Origin: Cellulosimicrobium cellulans
Lineage (GTDB): Bacteria; Actinomycetota; Actinomycetes; Actinomycetales; Cellulomonadaceae
DNA length: 64,000 nucleotides
Reading direction: 5' to 3'
Assembly: GCF_016921195.1 (NCBI RefSeq)
Contig: NZ_JAFGYF010000002.1
Coordinates: forward strand, 434,001-498,000
Shown here: positions 23,105-33,417 of the stretch, one piece after another
How positions within the stretch are numbered: position 1 is the first letter of the stretch
Layout of the letters: every line of letters starts with the position of its first letter
Made by a program: the position numbers and the translations under genes
Notes under the pieces: generated by a model
Seen by the model: the letters and a program-made list of their open reading frames with translations, nothing else
What the model was told of the DNA's origin: nothing
The model's database searches: none

Positions 23105-24292
23105 TCAGAGCGCGACGGGGCCGCGTCCCGCCGGAGCGTCGGCCGCGATCTCGGCGTAGGCCGCCGCCAGGAGCGTCGGGTCCGGGCCCTCGAGCCGCGT
23201 GGGCCGCGCGACGTCGTCGAGCACGACGAACCGCAGGAGGTCGCCCCGCGACTTCTTGTCGCGCCGCATGGCGGACACGAGCTGCTCCCAGCGGTCCCCG
23301 CGGTACGTGAGCGGCAGGCCGAGCGAGCCGAGGATCGCGCGGTGCCGCTCGACGACGGCGTCGTCGAGCTTCCCGGCGAGGCGCGAGAGCTCGGCCGCGA
23401 ACACCATGCCGACGGAGACGGCGGCGCCGTGGCGCCACTGGTAGCGCTCCGTGAGCTCGACCGCGTGGCCCAGCGTGTGCCCGTAGTTGAGGATCTCGCG
23501 CAGGCCCGCCTCCTTGAGGTCCTCCCCCACGACGCGCGCCTTGACCGCGATCGACCGCTCGACGAGCTCGGCGACGACGGCCCACGTCTCGTCGGTGGTC
23601 GGGCGCGTGCCCCACGCGCGCAGCGCGTCGGCGTGCTCCTCGACGAGCTCGAGGATGCGCTCGTCGGCGATGAAACCCGTCTTGACGACCTCCGCCATCC
23701 CGGCGACGAAGTCCCACCGGCCGAGGGACTCGAGCGCCGCGAGGTCGCACAGCACGCCAGCGGGCGGGTGGAACGACCCCACGAGGTTCTTGCCCTCGGC
23801 GGTGTTGATTCCCGTCTTGCCGCCGACGGCCGCGTCGACCATCGCGAGCAGCGTCGTCGGCACGTGCACCACGCGGATGCCGCGCAGCCAGGTGGCCGCG
23901 ACGAACCCGCCCAGGTCGGTCGTGGCGCCGCCCCCGACCGTGACGATCGCGTCCGTGCGCGTGAAGTCCAGCTGGCCGAGCACGCCCCACAGGAACGCCG
24001 CGACCTGCGCGGTCTTGGCCTCCTCCGCGTCCGGGACCTCGGCGACGTACGCCTCGTAGCCCGACGCCTTGAGGTCCTCGTGGACCACCTCGGCCGTCGC
24101 GGCGAGGGCAGCGGGGTGCACGACGAGCACGCGGCGCACCCGGTCGCCGAGCATCGCGGGCAGCTCGCCGAGCAGGTGCCGGCCCACGACGACGTCGTAC
24201 GACTGGTCGCCGGCGACCCGCACGCGCGTCGGCGCGGGGGTCCCGGGCTCGGAGGTGGCCGGGGTGTCGGGGGCGGGGTTGGTGTCGCTCAC
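23105..24292 (-). CDS. aroB: 3-dehydroquinate synthase
   Basis: Second step of the shikimate pathway, NAD-dependent conversion of DAHP to 3-dehydroquinate. The 395-residue protein has [52 protein letters not shown] and the metal-binding [20 protein letters not shown] with LRHG-like [12 protein letters not shown]. About 30 N-terminal residues are Pro/Thr-rich and not conserved. The start is the GTG at 24290-24292, overlapping the aroK stop as GTGA. Last gene of aroC-aroK-aroB. Confidence 0.97.
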   Translation of the reverse strand: MSDTNPAPDTPATSEPGTPAPTRVRVAGDQSYDVVVGRHLLGELPAMLGDRVRRVLVVHPAALAATAEVVHEDLKASGYEAYVAEVPDAEEAKTAQVAAFLWGVLGQLDFTRTDAIVTVGGGATTDLGGFVAATWLRGIRVVHVPTTLLAMVDAAVGGKTGINTAEGKNLVGSFHPPAGVLCDLAALESLGRWDFVAGMAEVVKTGFIADERILELVEEHADALRAWGTRPTTDETWAVVAELVERSIAVKARVVGEDLKEAGLREILNYGHTLGHAVELTERYQWRHGAAVSVGMVFAAELSRLAGKLDDAVVERHRAILGSLGLPLTYRGDRWEQLVSAMRRDKKSRGDLLRFVVLDDVARPTRLEGPDPTLLAAAYAEIAADAPAGRGPVAL

Positions 24293-24882
24293 GCGTTCTC
24301 CTGTCGGGCCGGGGTGTCGGCGGTGTCGGACGGCGCGGTGCCCGCCCGCGCGAGGTGGGCGCGGATCTCCTCGGCCACCTGGGCGGGCGTGCGCGCGTCG
24401 GTGACGACGTGCAGCGTGGCGACCCGCTCGTAGACGGGGCGCCGCGCCTCCATGAGCGCGGCCCACCGGGCTCGGGGGTTGCCCAGGAGCAGCGGGCGCG
24501 ACTGGTTGAACCCGACGCGCGGCGCGGCGTGCGCGAGGCTCACGTCGAGGAACACCACGGCGCCGCCCGCCGCGGCGTAGGCCGCGAGGGCCGCCTGCGT
24601 GTGCTCGTCGAGGACGGCCCCGCCGCCCAGGGCGAGCACGCCGTCGTGGGTGGCGAGCGCCGTCGTCACGGCCTCGCGCTCGAGCTCGCGGAAGTGCGGC
24701 TCGCCGTGGTCGACGAAGATGTCGGCGACGGGCTTGCCGGCCACCGTCTCGACGTCGGTGTCGGTGTCGCGCTGCGCGAGGCCGAGCAGGTCGGCGAGGT
24801 GCCGGGAGACGGTCGACTTGCCGCTGCCGGGCGGGCCGACGAGGACGACGACCGGGCGCGTGCCCGGGGCGACGGGCGTCAT
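24289..24882 (-). CDS. aroK: Shikimate kinase
   Basis: Phosphorylates shikimate at the 3-hydroxyl. The 197-residue protein has the P-loop [20 protein letters not shown] (GPPGSGKST at 16-24), the shikimate-binding aspartates in RDTDTDVE near 39-45, [34 protein letters not shown] and the lid [13 protein letters not shown] 20-residue disordered tail follows. The ATG shares a base with the aroC stop (TGATG), so translation is coupled. Confidence 0.96.
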   Translation of the reverse strand: MTPVAPGTRPVVVLVGPPGSGKSTVSRHLADLLGLAQRDTDTDVETVAGKPVADIFVDHGEPHFRELEREAVTTALATHDGVLALGGGAVLDEHTQAALAAYAAAGGAVVFLDVSLAHAAPRVGFNQSRPLLLGNPRARWAALMEARRPVYERVATLHVVTDARTPAQVAEEIRAHLARAGTAPSDTADTPARQENA

Positions 24883-26099
24883 CAGCGCTGGAGCTCCGGG
24901 ATCGCCGCGAGGTAGGCCTCGGCGTTGCGACGGACCTCCGCGACGGAGTCGCCGCCGAACTTCTCGAGCGCCTGCTCCGCCAGGACGAGCGCCACCATCG
25001 CCTCGGCCACGACCGCCGCCGGCGGGACGGCGCACACGTCCGAGCGCTGGTGCTGCGCCTTGGCGACCTCGCCCGTGACCACGTCGACCGTCGCGAGCGC
25101 GCGCGGCACCGTCGAGATGGGCTTCATCGCGGCGCGCACGCGCACGACCTCGCCGTTCGACATGCCGCCCTCGACGCCGCCGGCCCGGTTGCTCAGGCGG
25201 TGGATGCGCCCGTCCGTGCCGCGCTCGATCTCGTCGTGCGCGGCGGACCCGCGGCGGCGCGCGGTGCGGAAGCCGTCGCCGACCTCGACGCCCTTGATCG
25301 CCTGGATGCCCATGAGCACCGCGGCGAGGCGGGCGTCCAGGCGCCGGTCGCTCTGCGCATAGGTGCCGAGGCCCGACGGGACGCCGTAGGCCAGGACCTC
25401 GACGACGCCGCCGAGCGTGTCGCCCGCCTTCTGGCACTCGTCGATCTCGGCGACCATCGCGGCTGACGTCGCGGCGTCGAAGCAGCGCACCGGGTCGGCG
25501 TCGAGCGCGGCGACGTCGTCCGGTCCGGGCACGGCCGCGTCCTCGGGCACCTCGACGGGCCCGATGCCCACGACGTGCGACACGAGCCGGACGCCGAGCG
25601 CCTGCTCGAGGAACTTCGCCGCCGCCGTGCCGAGGGCGACGCGCGTCGCCGTCTCGCGCGCCGAGGCGCGCTCGAGCACGGGCCGGGCGTCGTCGAAGCC
25701 GTACTTGCGCATGCCCACGAGGTCGGCGTGGCCGGGGCGCGGGCGCGTGAGCGGACGGTTGCGCGCGATCTCGCGCACGTCGCCCGTGCCGGCGTCGACC
25801 AACAACGCCTCGGGCGGCACCGGGTCGGCAGACATGACGTCGACCCACTTGGGCCACTCGGAGTTCGCGATCTCGAGCGCGAGCGGGCCGCCCTGGGTCA
25901 CGCCGTGGCGCAGACCGCCGAGCACCCGGAGCTCGTCCTGCTCGAACTTCTGGCGCGAACCGCGCCCGTACCCGAGGCGACGGCGCGCGAGCGCGGCGCG
26001 CACGTCGTCCGTCGTGAGCTCGACGCCCGCGGGCAGCCCGTCGAGGATCCCGACCAGCGCCTCACCGTGCGACTCACCCGAAGTCAACCAACGCAGCAT
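24882..26099 (-). CDS. aroC: Chorismate synthase
   Basis: Final common step of the shikimate pathway, FMN-dependent conversion of EPSP to chorismate. The 405-residue protein starts [20 protein letters not shown]. It has the conserved [49 protein letters not shown], and [17 protein letters not shown], where the arginine and glycine stretch binds FMN. The start at 26097-26099 has GGAGG nine bases upstream. An ATG three codons earlier would leave no room for that site. Heads aroC-aroK-aroB. Confidence 0.97.
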   Translation of the reverse strand: MLRWLTSGESHGEALVGILDGLPAGVELTTDDVRAALARRRLGYGRGSRQKFEQDELRVLGGLRHGVTQGGPLALEIANSEWPKWVDVMSADPVPPEALLVDAGTGDVREIARNRPLTRPRPGHADLVGMRKYGFDDARPVLERASARETATRVALGTAAAKFLEQALGVRLVSHVVGIGPVEVPEDAAVPGPDDVAALDADPVRCFDAATSAAMVAEIDECQKAGDTLGGVVEVLAYGVPSGLGTYAQSDRRLDARLAAVLMGIQAIKGVEVGDGFRTARRRGSAAHDEIERGTDGRIHRLSNRAGGVEGGMSNGEVVRVRAAMKPISTVPRALATVDVVTGEVAKAQHQRSDVCAVPPAAVVAEAMVALVLAEQALEKFGGDSVAEVRRNAEAYLAAIPELQR

Positions 26100-26220
26100 G
26101 ATCGCCATCCTCCCACGTCGGTGCCCACGTCCCGGCGGGCGCCCGCAGTGCGGACCAGGCACCTACCGGGTCGGGCGCAGAACCTGTGGACGACGGCGGC
26201 AGCCAGCACCGTTGGCGCGC

Positions 26221-26226
26221 TACGGT
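26221..26226 (+). promoter_or_regulatory. -10 element of prepilin peptidase gene, leaderless layout
   Basis: TACGGT seven bases before the GTG at 26234. It supports that GTG over the ATG that follows directly as the start codon. Confidence 0.4.
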
Positions 26227-26233
26227 GCTGCGC

Positions 26234-26872
26234 GTGATGGAGCAGGGGGACGAGACAGCAGTTCCCGTACGCCCGACGGCCGCCGTTCGGACGCCCCTCC
26301 GGTGGCCGGAGCGGGTGCGGGCCGTGCAGGACACCGCCGGCCGGACGGGGTTCATGCTCGCCGCGATCGCCGCAGCGGGTGCCGCCTGGTGGGGCGGGAC
26401 GTCGTGGGCAACTCCGGCGTTCGTGCTCGTCGCCGCGGCCGGAACGCTGGTCGCAGTGGTCGACGTGCGCACGCACCGTCTCCCCGACGCGGTGGTCCTC
26501 CCCACGTGGGCAGTCACGGTCGTTCTGCTCGGGACTGCGGCTCTCGCTACGGGCGACCTGAAGCAACTCGCGCTGACCCTGACCGGCAGCGCCCTCGCGT
26601 TCGGCGCCTACGCCGCATTGAGACTCGCCTACCCTCCAGGGCTGGGGTTCGGCGACGTGAAGCTTGCCGGGCTACTCGGAGCACCGCTCGCGTGGCTCGG
26701 CTGGGCGGAACTCGGGCTCGGGCTCATGCTGCCGTTCGTCCTCGGGGGTGCGTGGGCGATGGGTCTTGTGCTCCTGGGTCGCGCCCGGCGGGACACCGTC
26801 GTGCCCTTCGGGCCGTTCATGGTGCTCGGCGCAGGGCTGGCGTGCACCGATGTGACGCAGATCGCGTGGTAG
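26234..26872 (+). CDS. A24-family prepilin peptidase (lacking methylase domain)
   Basis: A 212-residue membrane aspartyl protease of the type IV prepilin peptidase family. The two catalytic aspartates are in VVDVRTHRLPD (about residue 77) and GFGDVKL (about residue 141), each beside a membrane segment. Six or so hydrophobic helices fill residues 38-210. The N-terminal cysteine motif and N-methyltransferase domain of PilD are missing, as in the short TadV/Rv2551c type. No pilin or tad genes lie in the window. M. tuberculosis also has such a gene, Rv2551c, between aroC and aroE, so the position is ancestral. The GTG start is chosen by its -10 element; the next codon is ATG. Confidence 0.85.
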   Translation: MMEQGDETAVPVRPTAAVRTPLRWPERVRAVQDTAGRTGFMLAAIAAAGAAWWGGTSWATPAFVLVAAAGTLVAVVDVRTHRLPDAVVLPTWAVTVVLLGTAALATGDLKQLALTLTGSALAFGAYAALRLAYPPGLGFGDVKLAGLLGAPLAWLGWAELGLGLMLPFVLGGAWAMGLVLLGRARRDTVVPFGPFMVLGAGLACTDVTQIAW

Positions 26873-26874
26873 AT

Positions 26875-27062
26875 GGTCGGGTCGCACGGGACCTGAATGC
26901 CGACGCCGTGGCGCTGCTTGCCAGAATGTCTCAGGCTCGGCACCGGTCGGATTGCGCGGTCCATGAAGTGGTGCGATCCGCACGAGCGTGCCGTCCAGGC
27001 CGACGAAGGGCCATAGTTCGCCGCGAACGGTAGCCAAGACCGCGATCGCCTCGTGCAGGTGC
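26875..27062 (-). pseudogene. Decayed transposase fragment (IS5/DDE_4-like)
   Basis: On the minus strand one frame reads AIAVLATVRGELWPFVGLDG followed by TLVRIAPLHGPRN, and an overlapping frame then reads RHSGKQRHGVGIQVPCDPT. Joined by a frameshift these look like the LDGTL..RI....YSGKHRRHGVNVQV..DPxG core of actinobacterial IS5-type DDE transposases. There is no intact frame, no terminal repeats that I can see, and the stretch is less GC-rich than its surroundings. The rest of 26873-27239 holds only this relic and a terminator. Identification rests on motif memory. Confidence 0.45.
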
Positions 27063-27188
27063 CGTCGCGATCGAGCACAACGAAGCTTGGTGGAACGATC
27101 AGTGCAACGAGCAGCGAGACCTTACCGTCGGCAAGCGGGTCGGCACTGTTGCCGCAAGATCGGCAAATCTCTCTCGACACCACGGATC

Positions 27189-27228
27189 GACGCGGCGTGA
27201 CTCGAGTTCACTCGGGCCACGCCGCGTC
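27189..27228. terminator. Hairpin terminator between convergent genes
   Basis: Perfect 11-bp inverted repeat (arms 27189-27199 and 27218-27228) with an 18-base loop, 12 bases past the stop of the minus-strand peptidoglycan-binding gene. It could also stop plus-strand transcripts. Confidence 0.6.
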
Positions 27229-27239
27229 GGAGTAACTCG

Positions 27240-27653
27240 TCAGTACGAGTGGCAGGACGGCCGAGGCGTCCCGTTGCTCCAGGACACCCATTTGATCGCG
27301 TTGCGCGTCTGAGGACCGTAGACGGCATCGGCGATCAAACCGCGGTCTCGCTGGAACTTCAGGACCGCGGCTCGCGTAGCCGGACCGAACGAGCCGTCGA
27401 GGGCAAGATTGAAACCGTGGCACTCGTTGAGCGAGTCCTGAAGCGCACGCACCCCGGCACCCGTGTTTCCATACCGCAGGTTGCACGTATAGGTCCCTGC
27501 GGCTGAGGCGTAGGGAGTTGCGATGCCGTTGCGAATGCCGATCGTGTTGCACGTCGGGTAAGCGGCAGAGGCAGACGCGGCGGTGAGGACGCCGCCACTC
27601 ACGAGCAATCCGGCAGTTATCATCACAGCGAGCAGTCGTCGTACGATTCTCAT
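27240..27653 (-). CDS. Secreted peptidoglycan-binding-domain protein (copy 1)
   Basis: A 137-residue exported protein. The signal peptide MRIVRRLLAVMITAGLLVSG ends near AASASAA, followed by a mature part of about 105 residues. That part carries one peptidoglycan-binding domain of the PF01471 type (VRALQDSLNECHG, DGSFGPATRAAVLKFQRDRG, DAVYGPQTRNAI). Four cysteines (PTC, YTC, NEC, PSC) probably form two disulfides. No catalytic domain is attached. A paralogue with the same four-cysteine plan lies at 36417-36851. The start at 27651-27653 has AGGGGG upstream; an in-frame codon 63 bases earlier would bury the signal peptide. Sequence is less GC-rich than the neighbours, suggesting acquisition. Confidence 0.85.
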   Translation of the reverse strand: MRIVRRLLAVMITAGLLVSGGVLTAASASAAYPTCNTIGIRNGIATPYASAAGTYTCNLRYGNTGAGVRALQDSLNECHGFNLALDGSFGPATRAAVLKFQRDRGLIADAVYGPQTRNAIKWVSWSNGTPRPSCHSY

Positions 27654-27687
27654 AAATCCCCCTAAAGAGACAACAGTGTCGCGGGCG

Positions 27688-27716
27688 AACATAGAGCAGC
27701 GCCCATCCCCGCGCAA
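27688..27716 (-). promoter_or_regulatory. Promoter of peptidoglycan-binding gene copy 1
   Basis: TTGCGC (27711-27716) and TATGTT (27688-27693) on the minus strand are 17 bases apart, one of the better sigma-70-like promoters in the window. It gives a leader of about 28 bases containing AGGGGG. Confidence 0.55.
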
Positions 27717-27737
27717 CTATGCGGGCAACGAGGGGCG

Positions 27738-28616
27738 TCAGGCCGGGACACCGAGCGCGGACGCCAGCGCCCGACCCATCGCGGGGAGCGGGGCTACCCT
27801 GCCCGTCATGAGCCGCACCTGCTCGGCCGCCTGATGCAGGAGCATGCGCTCGCCGCCGACGACGGTGCCGCCGCCCGCGGTCCAGGCGACGGACAGCGCG
27901 GTGGGCCGGGGGTCGTAGACGACGTCCAGAAGGACCCCGCCGGGCGTCGCCGCGGCCCGGGACAGCGCGTCCGCCACCGGGTCGGCGGCACGCGACGGCA
28001 GGGTGGCCACGACGGCGTCCGTATGCGCGAGGCGGTCGACGAGCGCGGGCGACGCCGGGTTCAGCACCTCGAACCGCGGCTCGACGCCCATCCGGTGCGC
28101 GGCGCGCTGGAGGCTGCCCGTGCGCCCGAGCGAGCGCACGAGGACGGTCGGTGCCTCGCAGCCCAGCTGCGCGAGCGCGGCGAGCGTCGAGGCAGCGGTC
28201 GCCCCGGCGCCCAGCACGACGGCAGAGCGGACCTCCCGCTCCCCCAGCCCCTCGCGCAGCGCCGCGACGAGACCGTGTACGTCGGTGTTCGTCCCGACGA
28301 ACGTCGGTCGCGTCCCGCCCGTGGGCTGCACCACGAGCGTGTTGACCGCCCCGACGACGTTCGCGAGCGGGTCGACGTGGTCCAGCAGCGGGATCACCGC
28401 GTGCTTGAGCGGCATGGTGAGGCTCAGGCCTGCCCACGAGGCGTCGAGGCCGTTGACGAAGGCCGGTAGCTGCTCCTCGGTCGTGTCGATCGCCTCGTAC
28501 GACCACCCGTCCAGCCCCAGCGCGTCATACGCGGCACGGTGCAGCACCGGGGACAGCGAGTGCGCGACGGGGTGGCCGAGGACGGCCGCACGGCGCGGCG
28601 GGCGCTTGGTGCTCAC
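27738..28616 (-). CDS. aroE: Shikimate dehydrogenase
   Basis: NADPH-dependent reduction of 3-dehydroshikimate. The 292-residue protein starts VSTKRPPRRAAVLGHPVAHS and continues LSPVLHRAAYDALG, the shikimate-binding SLSP. It has GLSLTMPLKHAVIPLL with the catalytic Lys, VGAVNTLVV, GTNTDVHGL with the catalytic Asp, and the nucleotide-binding VVLGAGATAASTLAAL. Several residues differ from the commonest form (SLTMPLK for xxTxPxK and Gly-rich ATAAST), as usual for actinobacteria. The start is the GTG at 28614-28616, overlapping the mltG stop as GTGA. Confidence 0.93.
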   Translation of the reverse strand: MSTKRPPRRAAVLGHPVAHSLSPVLHRAAYDALGLDGWSYEAIDTTEEQLPAFVNGLDASWAGLSLTMPLKHAVIPLLDHVDPLANVVGAVNTLVVQPTGGTRPTFVGTNTDVHGLVAALREGLGEREVRSAVVLGAGATAASTLAALAQLGCEAPTVLVRSLGRTGSLQRAAHRMGVEPRFEVLNPASPALVDRLAHTDAVVATLPSRAADPVADALSRAAATPGGVLLDVVYDPRPTALSVAWTAGGGTVVGGERMLLHQAAEQVRLMTGRVAPLPAMGRALASALGVPA

Positions 28617-29767
28617 CCGCCGTTCTCCGCCTGCCACCGACGCAGCTCGGCCACGTTCTTTTGGTGCTCGTCCCACGTCACCGCGAACTTGGTCTCACCA
28701 GTCTCCAGGTTGACCGCGGTCCAGAAGATCCAGTCGCCTGGTTCCGGACTCACCACGGCCGCCAGCGAGTCGCCGCCTGGGCTCGCGATCGGAGTCGGGG
28801 GCAGGCCCTTGTGGGCGTAGGTGTTGAACGGGTTGTCGGGGTTCCGGGTGTCCTCGCGTGTGAGCTCGGTACCCGGCTTGTCGAGGCCGTAGGCGACCGC
28901 CGCGTCGATCTCCAGCGCCATGTTGATGGCCAGGCGGTTCTCGATCGCGCGGGCCATCTTTGGCCGGTCGGGTGCGTACTTCGCCTCCCGCTCGATCAGA
29001 GAGGCCTTGTTCAGGACGGTCTCCCGATCCTCAGGGGCAACCCCTAGCTCATCGAGCTTCATCACGGTCTGCGAGACCATCTGCTGGATCACTGATTGCG
29101 CGCTCACGTCGCCCGGCTCGAGGACGTACGTCGTCGGGTAGAGCCAACCCTCGTAGTTGCCGTTCGCCTCGACGGGCAGCCCCGTGGCGGCGGTGTCGGC
29201 CATGGCCGCCTCGAACTCCGCGACGGGGATCCCCGTGACGGAGGACGACCGCTCGAGGATCTGCTTGACCGTGTAGCCCTCGGGGATCGTGATCTTCGTC
29301 TCGACGCGCGAGTCGTTCGCCACGAGACGCGCGACGGCGTCCTTCGCAGACATGCCGAGGAGCAGTGTGTGCGTGCCCGGCTGGATCTTGCCGGCGTTCG
29401 GGTTCTCCTCGAACGCGTTCGCGAACGCCGCGGAGCTCGCGACGACGCCCGCCTCGGTGAGCACGGCCCCCATGTCGCGGCCCGTCGAACCGGGCTCGAT
29501 CACGATGTCGACGGGCTCGGTCCCCGGGCCCTCGAAGTCCTTCGCCTCGAGCGGGTTCGCGAACCCGAAGAGATCCGAGGCGTTGTTGAGCAGGATGTAG
29601 CCCGCTCCGCCCACCACGAGGAGCGAGACGAGCAGCACCACGAGGGCGCGACGACGCCGGCGCTGGCGTCGCTTCTTCGCGGCCCGGCGCGCGCGCTGCT
29701 CGGCGCGCGACGAACGCGCGGGCTGCTGCTCGCCCTGGACTGCGGGCCGTTCGAACAGGTCGGTCAC
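28613..29767 (-). CDS. mltG: Endolytic murein transglycosylase
   Basis: YceG-family lytic transglycosylase that cuts nascent glycan strands and sets their length. The 384-residue protein has a strongly basic cytoplasmic N-terminus (KKRRQRRRRR at 31-40), one membrane anchor (about 41-60), a LysM-like part (IVIEPGSTGRDMGAVLTEAG) and the catalytic domain with NYEGWLYPTTYVLEPG, SLIEREAKYAPDRPKMA (probable catalytic Glu-259) and FNTYAHKGLPPTPIASPG. It sits between ruvX and aroE, the standard actinobacterial order. Start coupled to the ruvX stop. Confidence 0.95.
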   Translation of the reverse strand: MTDLFERPAVQGEQQPARSSRAEQRARRAAKKRRQRRRRRALVVLLVSLLVVGGAGYILLNNASDLFGFANPLEAKDFEGPGTEPVDIVIEPGSTGRDMGAVLTEAGVVASSAAFANAFEENPNAGKIQPGTHTLLLGMSAKDAVARLVANDSRVETKITIPEGYTVKQILERSSSVTGIPVAEFEAAMADTAATGLPVEANGNYEGWLYPTTYVLEPGDVSAQSVIQQMVSQTVMKLDELGVAPEDRETVLNKASLIEREAKYAPDRPKMARAIENRLAINMALEIDAAVAYGLDKPGTELTREDTRNPDNPFNTYAHKGLPPTPIASPGGDSLAAVVSPEPGDWIFWTAVNLETGETKFAVTWDEHQKNVAELRRWQAENGG

Positions 29768-30300
29768 GGTCGGTGGTCTCCTGTCGGGTCTACAGGTTCT
29801 CCGGCGCGCGCCCCCGCGCCCCGCTCGGCGTCGAGAGCGGATTGCAGAATGATAACGGCGGCGGCCTGGTCGACGACGCTGCGGTGCTTCTTGCCGGCGC
29901 GTCCCGAGGCGTGCAGCGCCTGGTGCGCGCTGACGGTCGACATCCGCTCGTCGACGAGGTGCACCCGCACCGGGGCGACGACGCGTGCCACCAGCCCAGC
30001 GTACGCCCGTGCGCCCTGGGCGGCGGCACCCTCGCTCCCGGAGAGGTGACGCGGGAGGCCCACGTAGACGACGCGTGCCGCGCGCTCCTCGACCTCGGCC
30101 GCGATCCGTGCGATGTCCGACGGGACCGCGGAGCCGGCGCGCGTGTCGCGCGCGAGCGTCTCGACCGGGGTCGCCACGAGCCCGTCGGGGTCGCTCGCCG
30201 CGAGCCCGACGCGCACGCTGCCCACGTCGACGGCGAGGCGCGCCCCCCGCGGGAGGGGGGCGCGCTCGTCGTCACCGGGCACCGGGGGGACGCCCGTCAC
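29764..30300 (-). CDS. ruvX: Putative pre-16S rRNA nuclease / Holliday junction resolvase-like (YqgF)
   Basis: RNase H-fold nuclease implicated in 16S rRNA 5'-end maturation and first described as a resolvase-like protein. The 178-residue protein has the first catalytic aspartate in [19 protein letters not shown] (Asp-25), then [30 protein letters not shown] and [15 protein letters not shown] with the last Asp. Both termini carry short proline-rich extensions. The start is the GTG at 30298-30300, overlapping the alaS stop as GTGA. Confidence 0.93.
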   Translation of the reverse strand: MTGVPPVPGDDERAPLPRGARLAVDVGSVRVGLAASDPDGLVATPVETLARDTRAGSAVPSDIARIAAEVEERAARVVYVGLPRHLSGSEGAAAQGARAYAGLVARVVAPVRVHLVDERMSTVSAHQALHASGRAGKKHRSVVDQAAAVIILQSALDAERGAGARAGEPVDPTGDHRP

Positions 30301-32984
30301 GCGGCGACCGCGGCGCCGTCACGCACGCCCTGGAGGGCGGCAGGCAGCGCGGACGCGTCCGTGCCGCCGCCCTGGGCCATGTCGTCCTTGCCGCCGCCGC
30401 CGCCGCCGAGCGTCTGGGCCGCGGCCTTGGCGAGCACACCGGCACGAAGGCCCGCGGCACGGGCCGACGCGTTGGTCACGACGACGACCTGCGGGCGGTC
30501 CTTCGCGACGCCACCGACGGCCACGACGGCCGGCTCGGACTCGCCGAGGCGGCCGCGCACGTCGAGCGCGAGCGCACGGAGGTCGTCGGCGGAGGCGACG
30601 TCGCCGGCGTCGTGCACGACGACGCGCGTGCCGCCCGAGAGCTCCGCATCCGCGGCGAGTGTGCCCGCCACCGCGAGGAGCTGGGACTGCCGGAGCTGCG
30701 CCAGCTCCTTCTCCGCGTCGCGCAGGCGGGACACGAGCGCGCCCACGCGGTCCGGGAGCTCCTCGGTCCGCACGTTGAGCAGACCGGTGAGCTGGCCGAC
30801 GAGCGCGTGCTCCTTGGCCTGGAAGCCGTACGCGCCGTCGCCGACGAGCGCGTCGACGCGACGCACGCCCGAGCCGATCGACGACTCGCCGAGCAGCGTG
30901 ACGAGGCCGAGCTGGCCCGTCTGCTGCACGTGCGTACCGGCGCACAGCTCGCGCGACCAGTCGCCGCCGATCGACACGACGCGCACGACGTCGCCGTACT
31001 TCTCGCCGAACAGCGCCATCGCGCCCAGGGCGCGCGCCTCGGTGATCGGCATGAGCTGGTCCGTGACCTCGAGGTTCTCCTGGAGCTGGGTGTTGACCCG
31101 CTCCTCGATCTCCGACAGCGCGCCCGCCGGCACGGCGGACGAGCGCCGGAAGTCGAACCGGATGCGGCTCGGCGCGTTCTCCGACCCGGCCTGGGTCGCG
31201 TCCTTGCCGAGCGACTCCTGGAGGGCCTTGTGGATCATGTGCGTCGCCGAGTGGGCGCGGCTGATCGCCTTGCGACGGTCACGGTCGATCGTCGCGGTGC
31301 CCGGGTCGCCGAGCGCCGCGGTCCCCTCGACGAGGCGGCCACGGTGCACGGACAGGCCCTTGATCGGGCGCTGGACGTCGTCCACCTCGATGGTCGCGCC
31401 GCCGTCGAGCACGATCGTGCCGTGGTCGGCGAGCTGGCCGCCGGCCTCCGCGTAGAACGGCGTGCGGTCGAGCACGACCTCGACGTCGGCGGGTGCGGTC
31501 GCGGCGGGCGCGGGCACGCCGTCGACGAGTAGACCTGCGACGCGCACGGCGGCGGAGGACTCGGTGTAGCCGAGGAACTCGACCGGGGCGGAGAGCTCGC
31601 CGGCGAGCGACTCGTAGGCGGCGGTGTCCACGCCGCCCGAGCGCTTGGCGAGCGCGTCGGCGCGGGCGCGCTGGCGCTGCTCGGTCATGAGCGCGCGGAA
31701 CGCCTTCTCGTCGACCTGCACGCCCTGCTCGGCGGCCATCTCGAGCGTGAGGTCGATCGGGAAGCCGTACGTGTCGTGCAGGGCGAACGCCTGGTCGCCT
31801 CCGAGCACCGGCACACCGCTCGTCCCCGCGGCGGCCTTCGCCTTCGACACGGCCGTGTCGAGGATCGTCGTCCCGGAGGTGAGGGTGCGGCGGAACGCGT
31901 CCTCCTCGGTGTAGGCGACGGTCGAGATGCGCTCGAAGTCCGTCGCGACCTCCGGGTACGACGGTGCCATGGCGTCGCGGCTCACGGGGAGCAGCGCTGG
32001 CATCGCGCGGTCCTCGACGCCGAGCAGCCGCATGGCGCGCACGGAGCGGCGCAGCAGACGGCGCAGCACATAGCCACGGCCCTCGTTCGAGGGGCGCACG
32101 CCGTCGCTCATGATCATGAGCGCGGAGCGCACGTGGTCGGCCACGACGCGCATGCGCACGTCGTCCTCGTGGCTCGCGCCGTAGCGCTTGCCCGAGAGCT
32201 CCTCTGCCGCGGCGATGACGGGGAACACCTCGTCGATCTCGTAGAGGTTGTCCTTGCCCTGGAGCAGGTAGGCGACGCGCTCCAGACCCATGCCCGTGTC
32301 GATGTTCTTGCGCGCGAGCTCCGAGACGATGCGGAAGTCCTCCTTGGACTTCACGTCGTCGATCGCGTACTGCATGAACACGAGGTTCCAGATCTCGAGG
32401 TAGCGGTCCTCGTCGACGACGGGTCCGCCCTCCTGACCGAACTCCGGGCCGCGGTCGATGTAGATCTCCGAGCAGGGTCCGGCGGGGCCGGGCTGGCCCG
32501 TGGACCAGTAGTTGTCCTTCTTGCCGCGCGCCTGGATGCGCTCGTCCGGCAGGCCGGCGATGCGCTTCCAGAGCTGCCGCGCCTCGTCGTCGTCGTGGTA
32601 GACGGTGACCCACACGCTCTCGGGGTCGAACCCGTACTTCCCCTCCTCGCGCGCGCCCGTGACCAGGTCCCAGGCGTAGGTGATCGCGCCTTCCTTGAAG
32701 TAGTCCCCGAACGAGAAGTTGCCGTTCATCTGGAAGAACGTGCCGTGGCGGGTCGTCTTGCCGACCTCGTCGATGTCGAGCGTGCGCACGCACTTCTGGA
32801 CGCTCGTCGCGCGGTCCCACGGCGGCGTCTGCTCACCCGTCATGTACGGGATGAACGGGACCATGCCCGCGATGGTGAACAGCGTGGACGGGTCCGGGGA
32901 GACGAGCGACGCCGAGGGCACGACGGTGTGGTCGCGGTCGGCGAAGTAGTCGAGCCAGCGCTTGCGGATCTCGGCGGTGCGCAT
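30297..32984 (-). CDS. alaS: Alanine-tRNA ligase
   Basis: Charges tRNA(Ala) and edits mischarged Ser/Gly. The 895-residue protein starts [20 protein letters not shown]. It has class II synthetase motifs in [38 protein letters not shown] and [13 protein letters not shown]. The editing domain carries [11 protein letters not shown] (about 630) and [10 protein letters not shown], the zinc-binding editing-site motifs. The C-Ala oligomerisation domain follows with the glycine-rich [16 protein letters not shown]-type ending ([10 protein letters not shown]). The ATG at 32982-32984 has AAGGA six bases upstream. Confidence 0.98.
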   Translation of the reverse strand: MRTAEIRKRWLDYFADRDHTVVPSASLVSPDPSTLFTIAGMVPFIPYMTGEQTPPWDRATSVQKCVRTLDIDEVGKTTRHGTFFQMNGNFSFGDYFKEGAITYAWDLVTGAREEGKYGFDPESVWVTVYHDDDEARQLWKRIAGLPDERIQARGKKDNYWSTGQPGPAGPCSEIYIDRGPEFGQEGGPVVDEDRYLEIWNLVFMQYAIDDVKSKEDFRIVSELARKNIDTGMGLERVAYLLQGKDNLYEIDEVFPVIAAAEELSGKRYGASHEDDVRMRVVADHVRSALMIMSDGVRPSNEGRGYVLRRLLRRSVRAMRLLGVEDRAMPALLPVSRDAMAPSYPEVATDFERISTVAYTEEDAFRRTLTSGTTILDTAVSKAKAAAGTSGVPVLGGDQAFALHDTYGFPIDLTLEMAAEQGVQVDEKAFRALMTEQRQRARADALAKRSGGVDTAAYESLAGELSAPVEFLGYTESSAAVRVAGLLVDGVPAPAATAPADVEVVLDRTPFYAEAGGQLADHGTIVLDGGATIEVDDVQRPIKGLSVHRGRLVEGTAALGDPGTATIDRDRRKAISRAHSATHMIHKALQESLGKDATQAGSENAPSRIRFDFRRSSAVPAGALSEIEERVNTQLQENLEVTDQLMPITEARALGAMALFGEKYGDVVRVVSIGGDWSRELCAGTHVQQTGQLGLVTLLGESSIGSGVRRVDALVGDGAYGFQAKEHALVGQLTGLLNVRTEELPDRVGALVSRLRDAEKELAQLRQSQLLAVAGTLAADAELSGGTRVVVHDAGDVASADDLRALALDVRGRLGESEPAVVAVGGVAKDRPQVVVVTNASARAAGLRAGVLAKAAAQTLGGGGGGKDDMAQGGGTDASALPAALQGVRDGAAVAA

Positions 32985-33057
32985 GATGTCCTTCGGGTGA
33001 AGTCGGTGGGTCGTACGTGGCGGGTGTGCTGTGGAGGCCGCGGCCGGGCCGCGCGTC

Positions 33058-33417
33058 CTAGAAGGAGTAACCGAGGAGGTCCTCGACGTCGTCCGTGTCG
33101 TCGAAGGGGCTGGGGTCTCCCGCGGCCGGGCGCGCGTGGCGGCCGGCCGCGCGGCGCGCTCGCACGACGTCCGGGTCCTCCTGACCCTCCGCGAGGAGCG
33201 CCGCCATGAGCTCCTGCTCGCGCGCGTCGCGCGCGAGCGTGAACTCGGTGCGGAAGTCGCGGGCGATCTCCACGACCTTCTCGCCCAGACCGTTGACCTG
33301 CTCGGTCGCCTGGTCCACGAGCGACGCGGGCGCGTACCGCGCGAGGATCTTCTTGCCGCGGACGACGACCACGACCGTGATCGCCACCCCGACGCCGATC
33401 CAGAAGACGCGGCGCAT
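33058..33417 (-). CDS. Small membrane-anchored protein (DUF6167-like)
   Basis: A 119-residue protein starting [20 protein letters not shown], with one N-terminal membrane segment. A helical part follows ([40 protein letters not shown]) and then an acidic, Pro-rich tail. It matches the small family usually found between a DUF948 gene and alaS in actinobacteria, for which I recall the name DUF6167. Function unknown. Its ATG shares a base with the stop of the DUF948 gene (TGATG), so the two are coupled and may act together at the membrane. Confidence 0.75.
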   Translation of the reverse strand: MRRVFWIGVGVAITVVVVVRGKKILARYAPASLVDQATEQVNGLGEKVVEIARDFRTEFTLARDAREQELMAALLAEGQEDPDVVRARRAAGRHARPAAGDPSPFDDTDDVEDLLGYSF

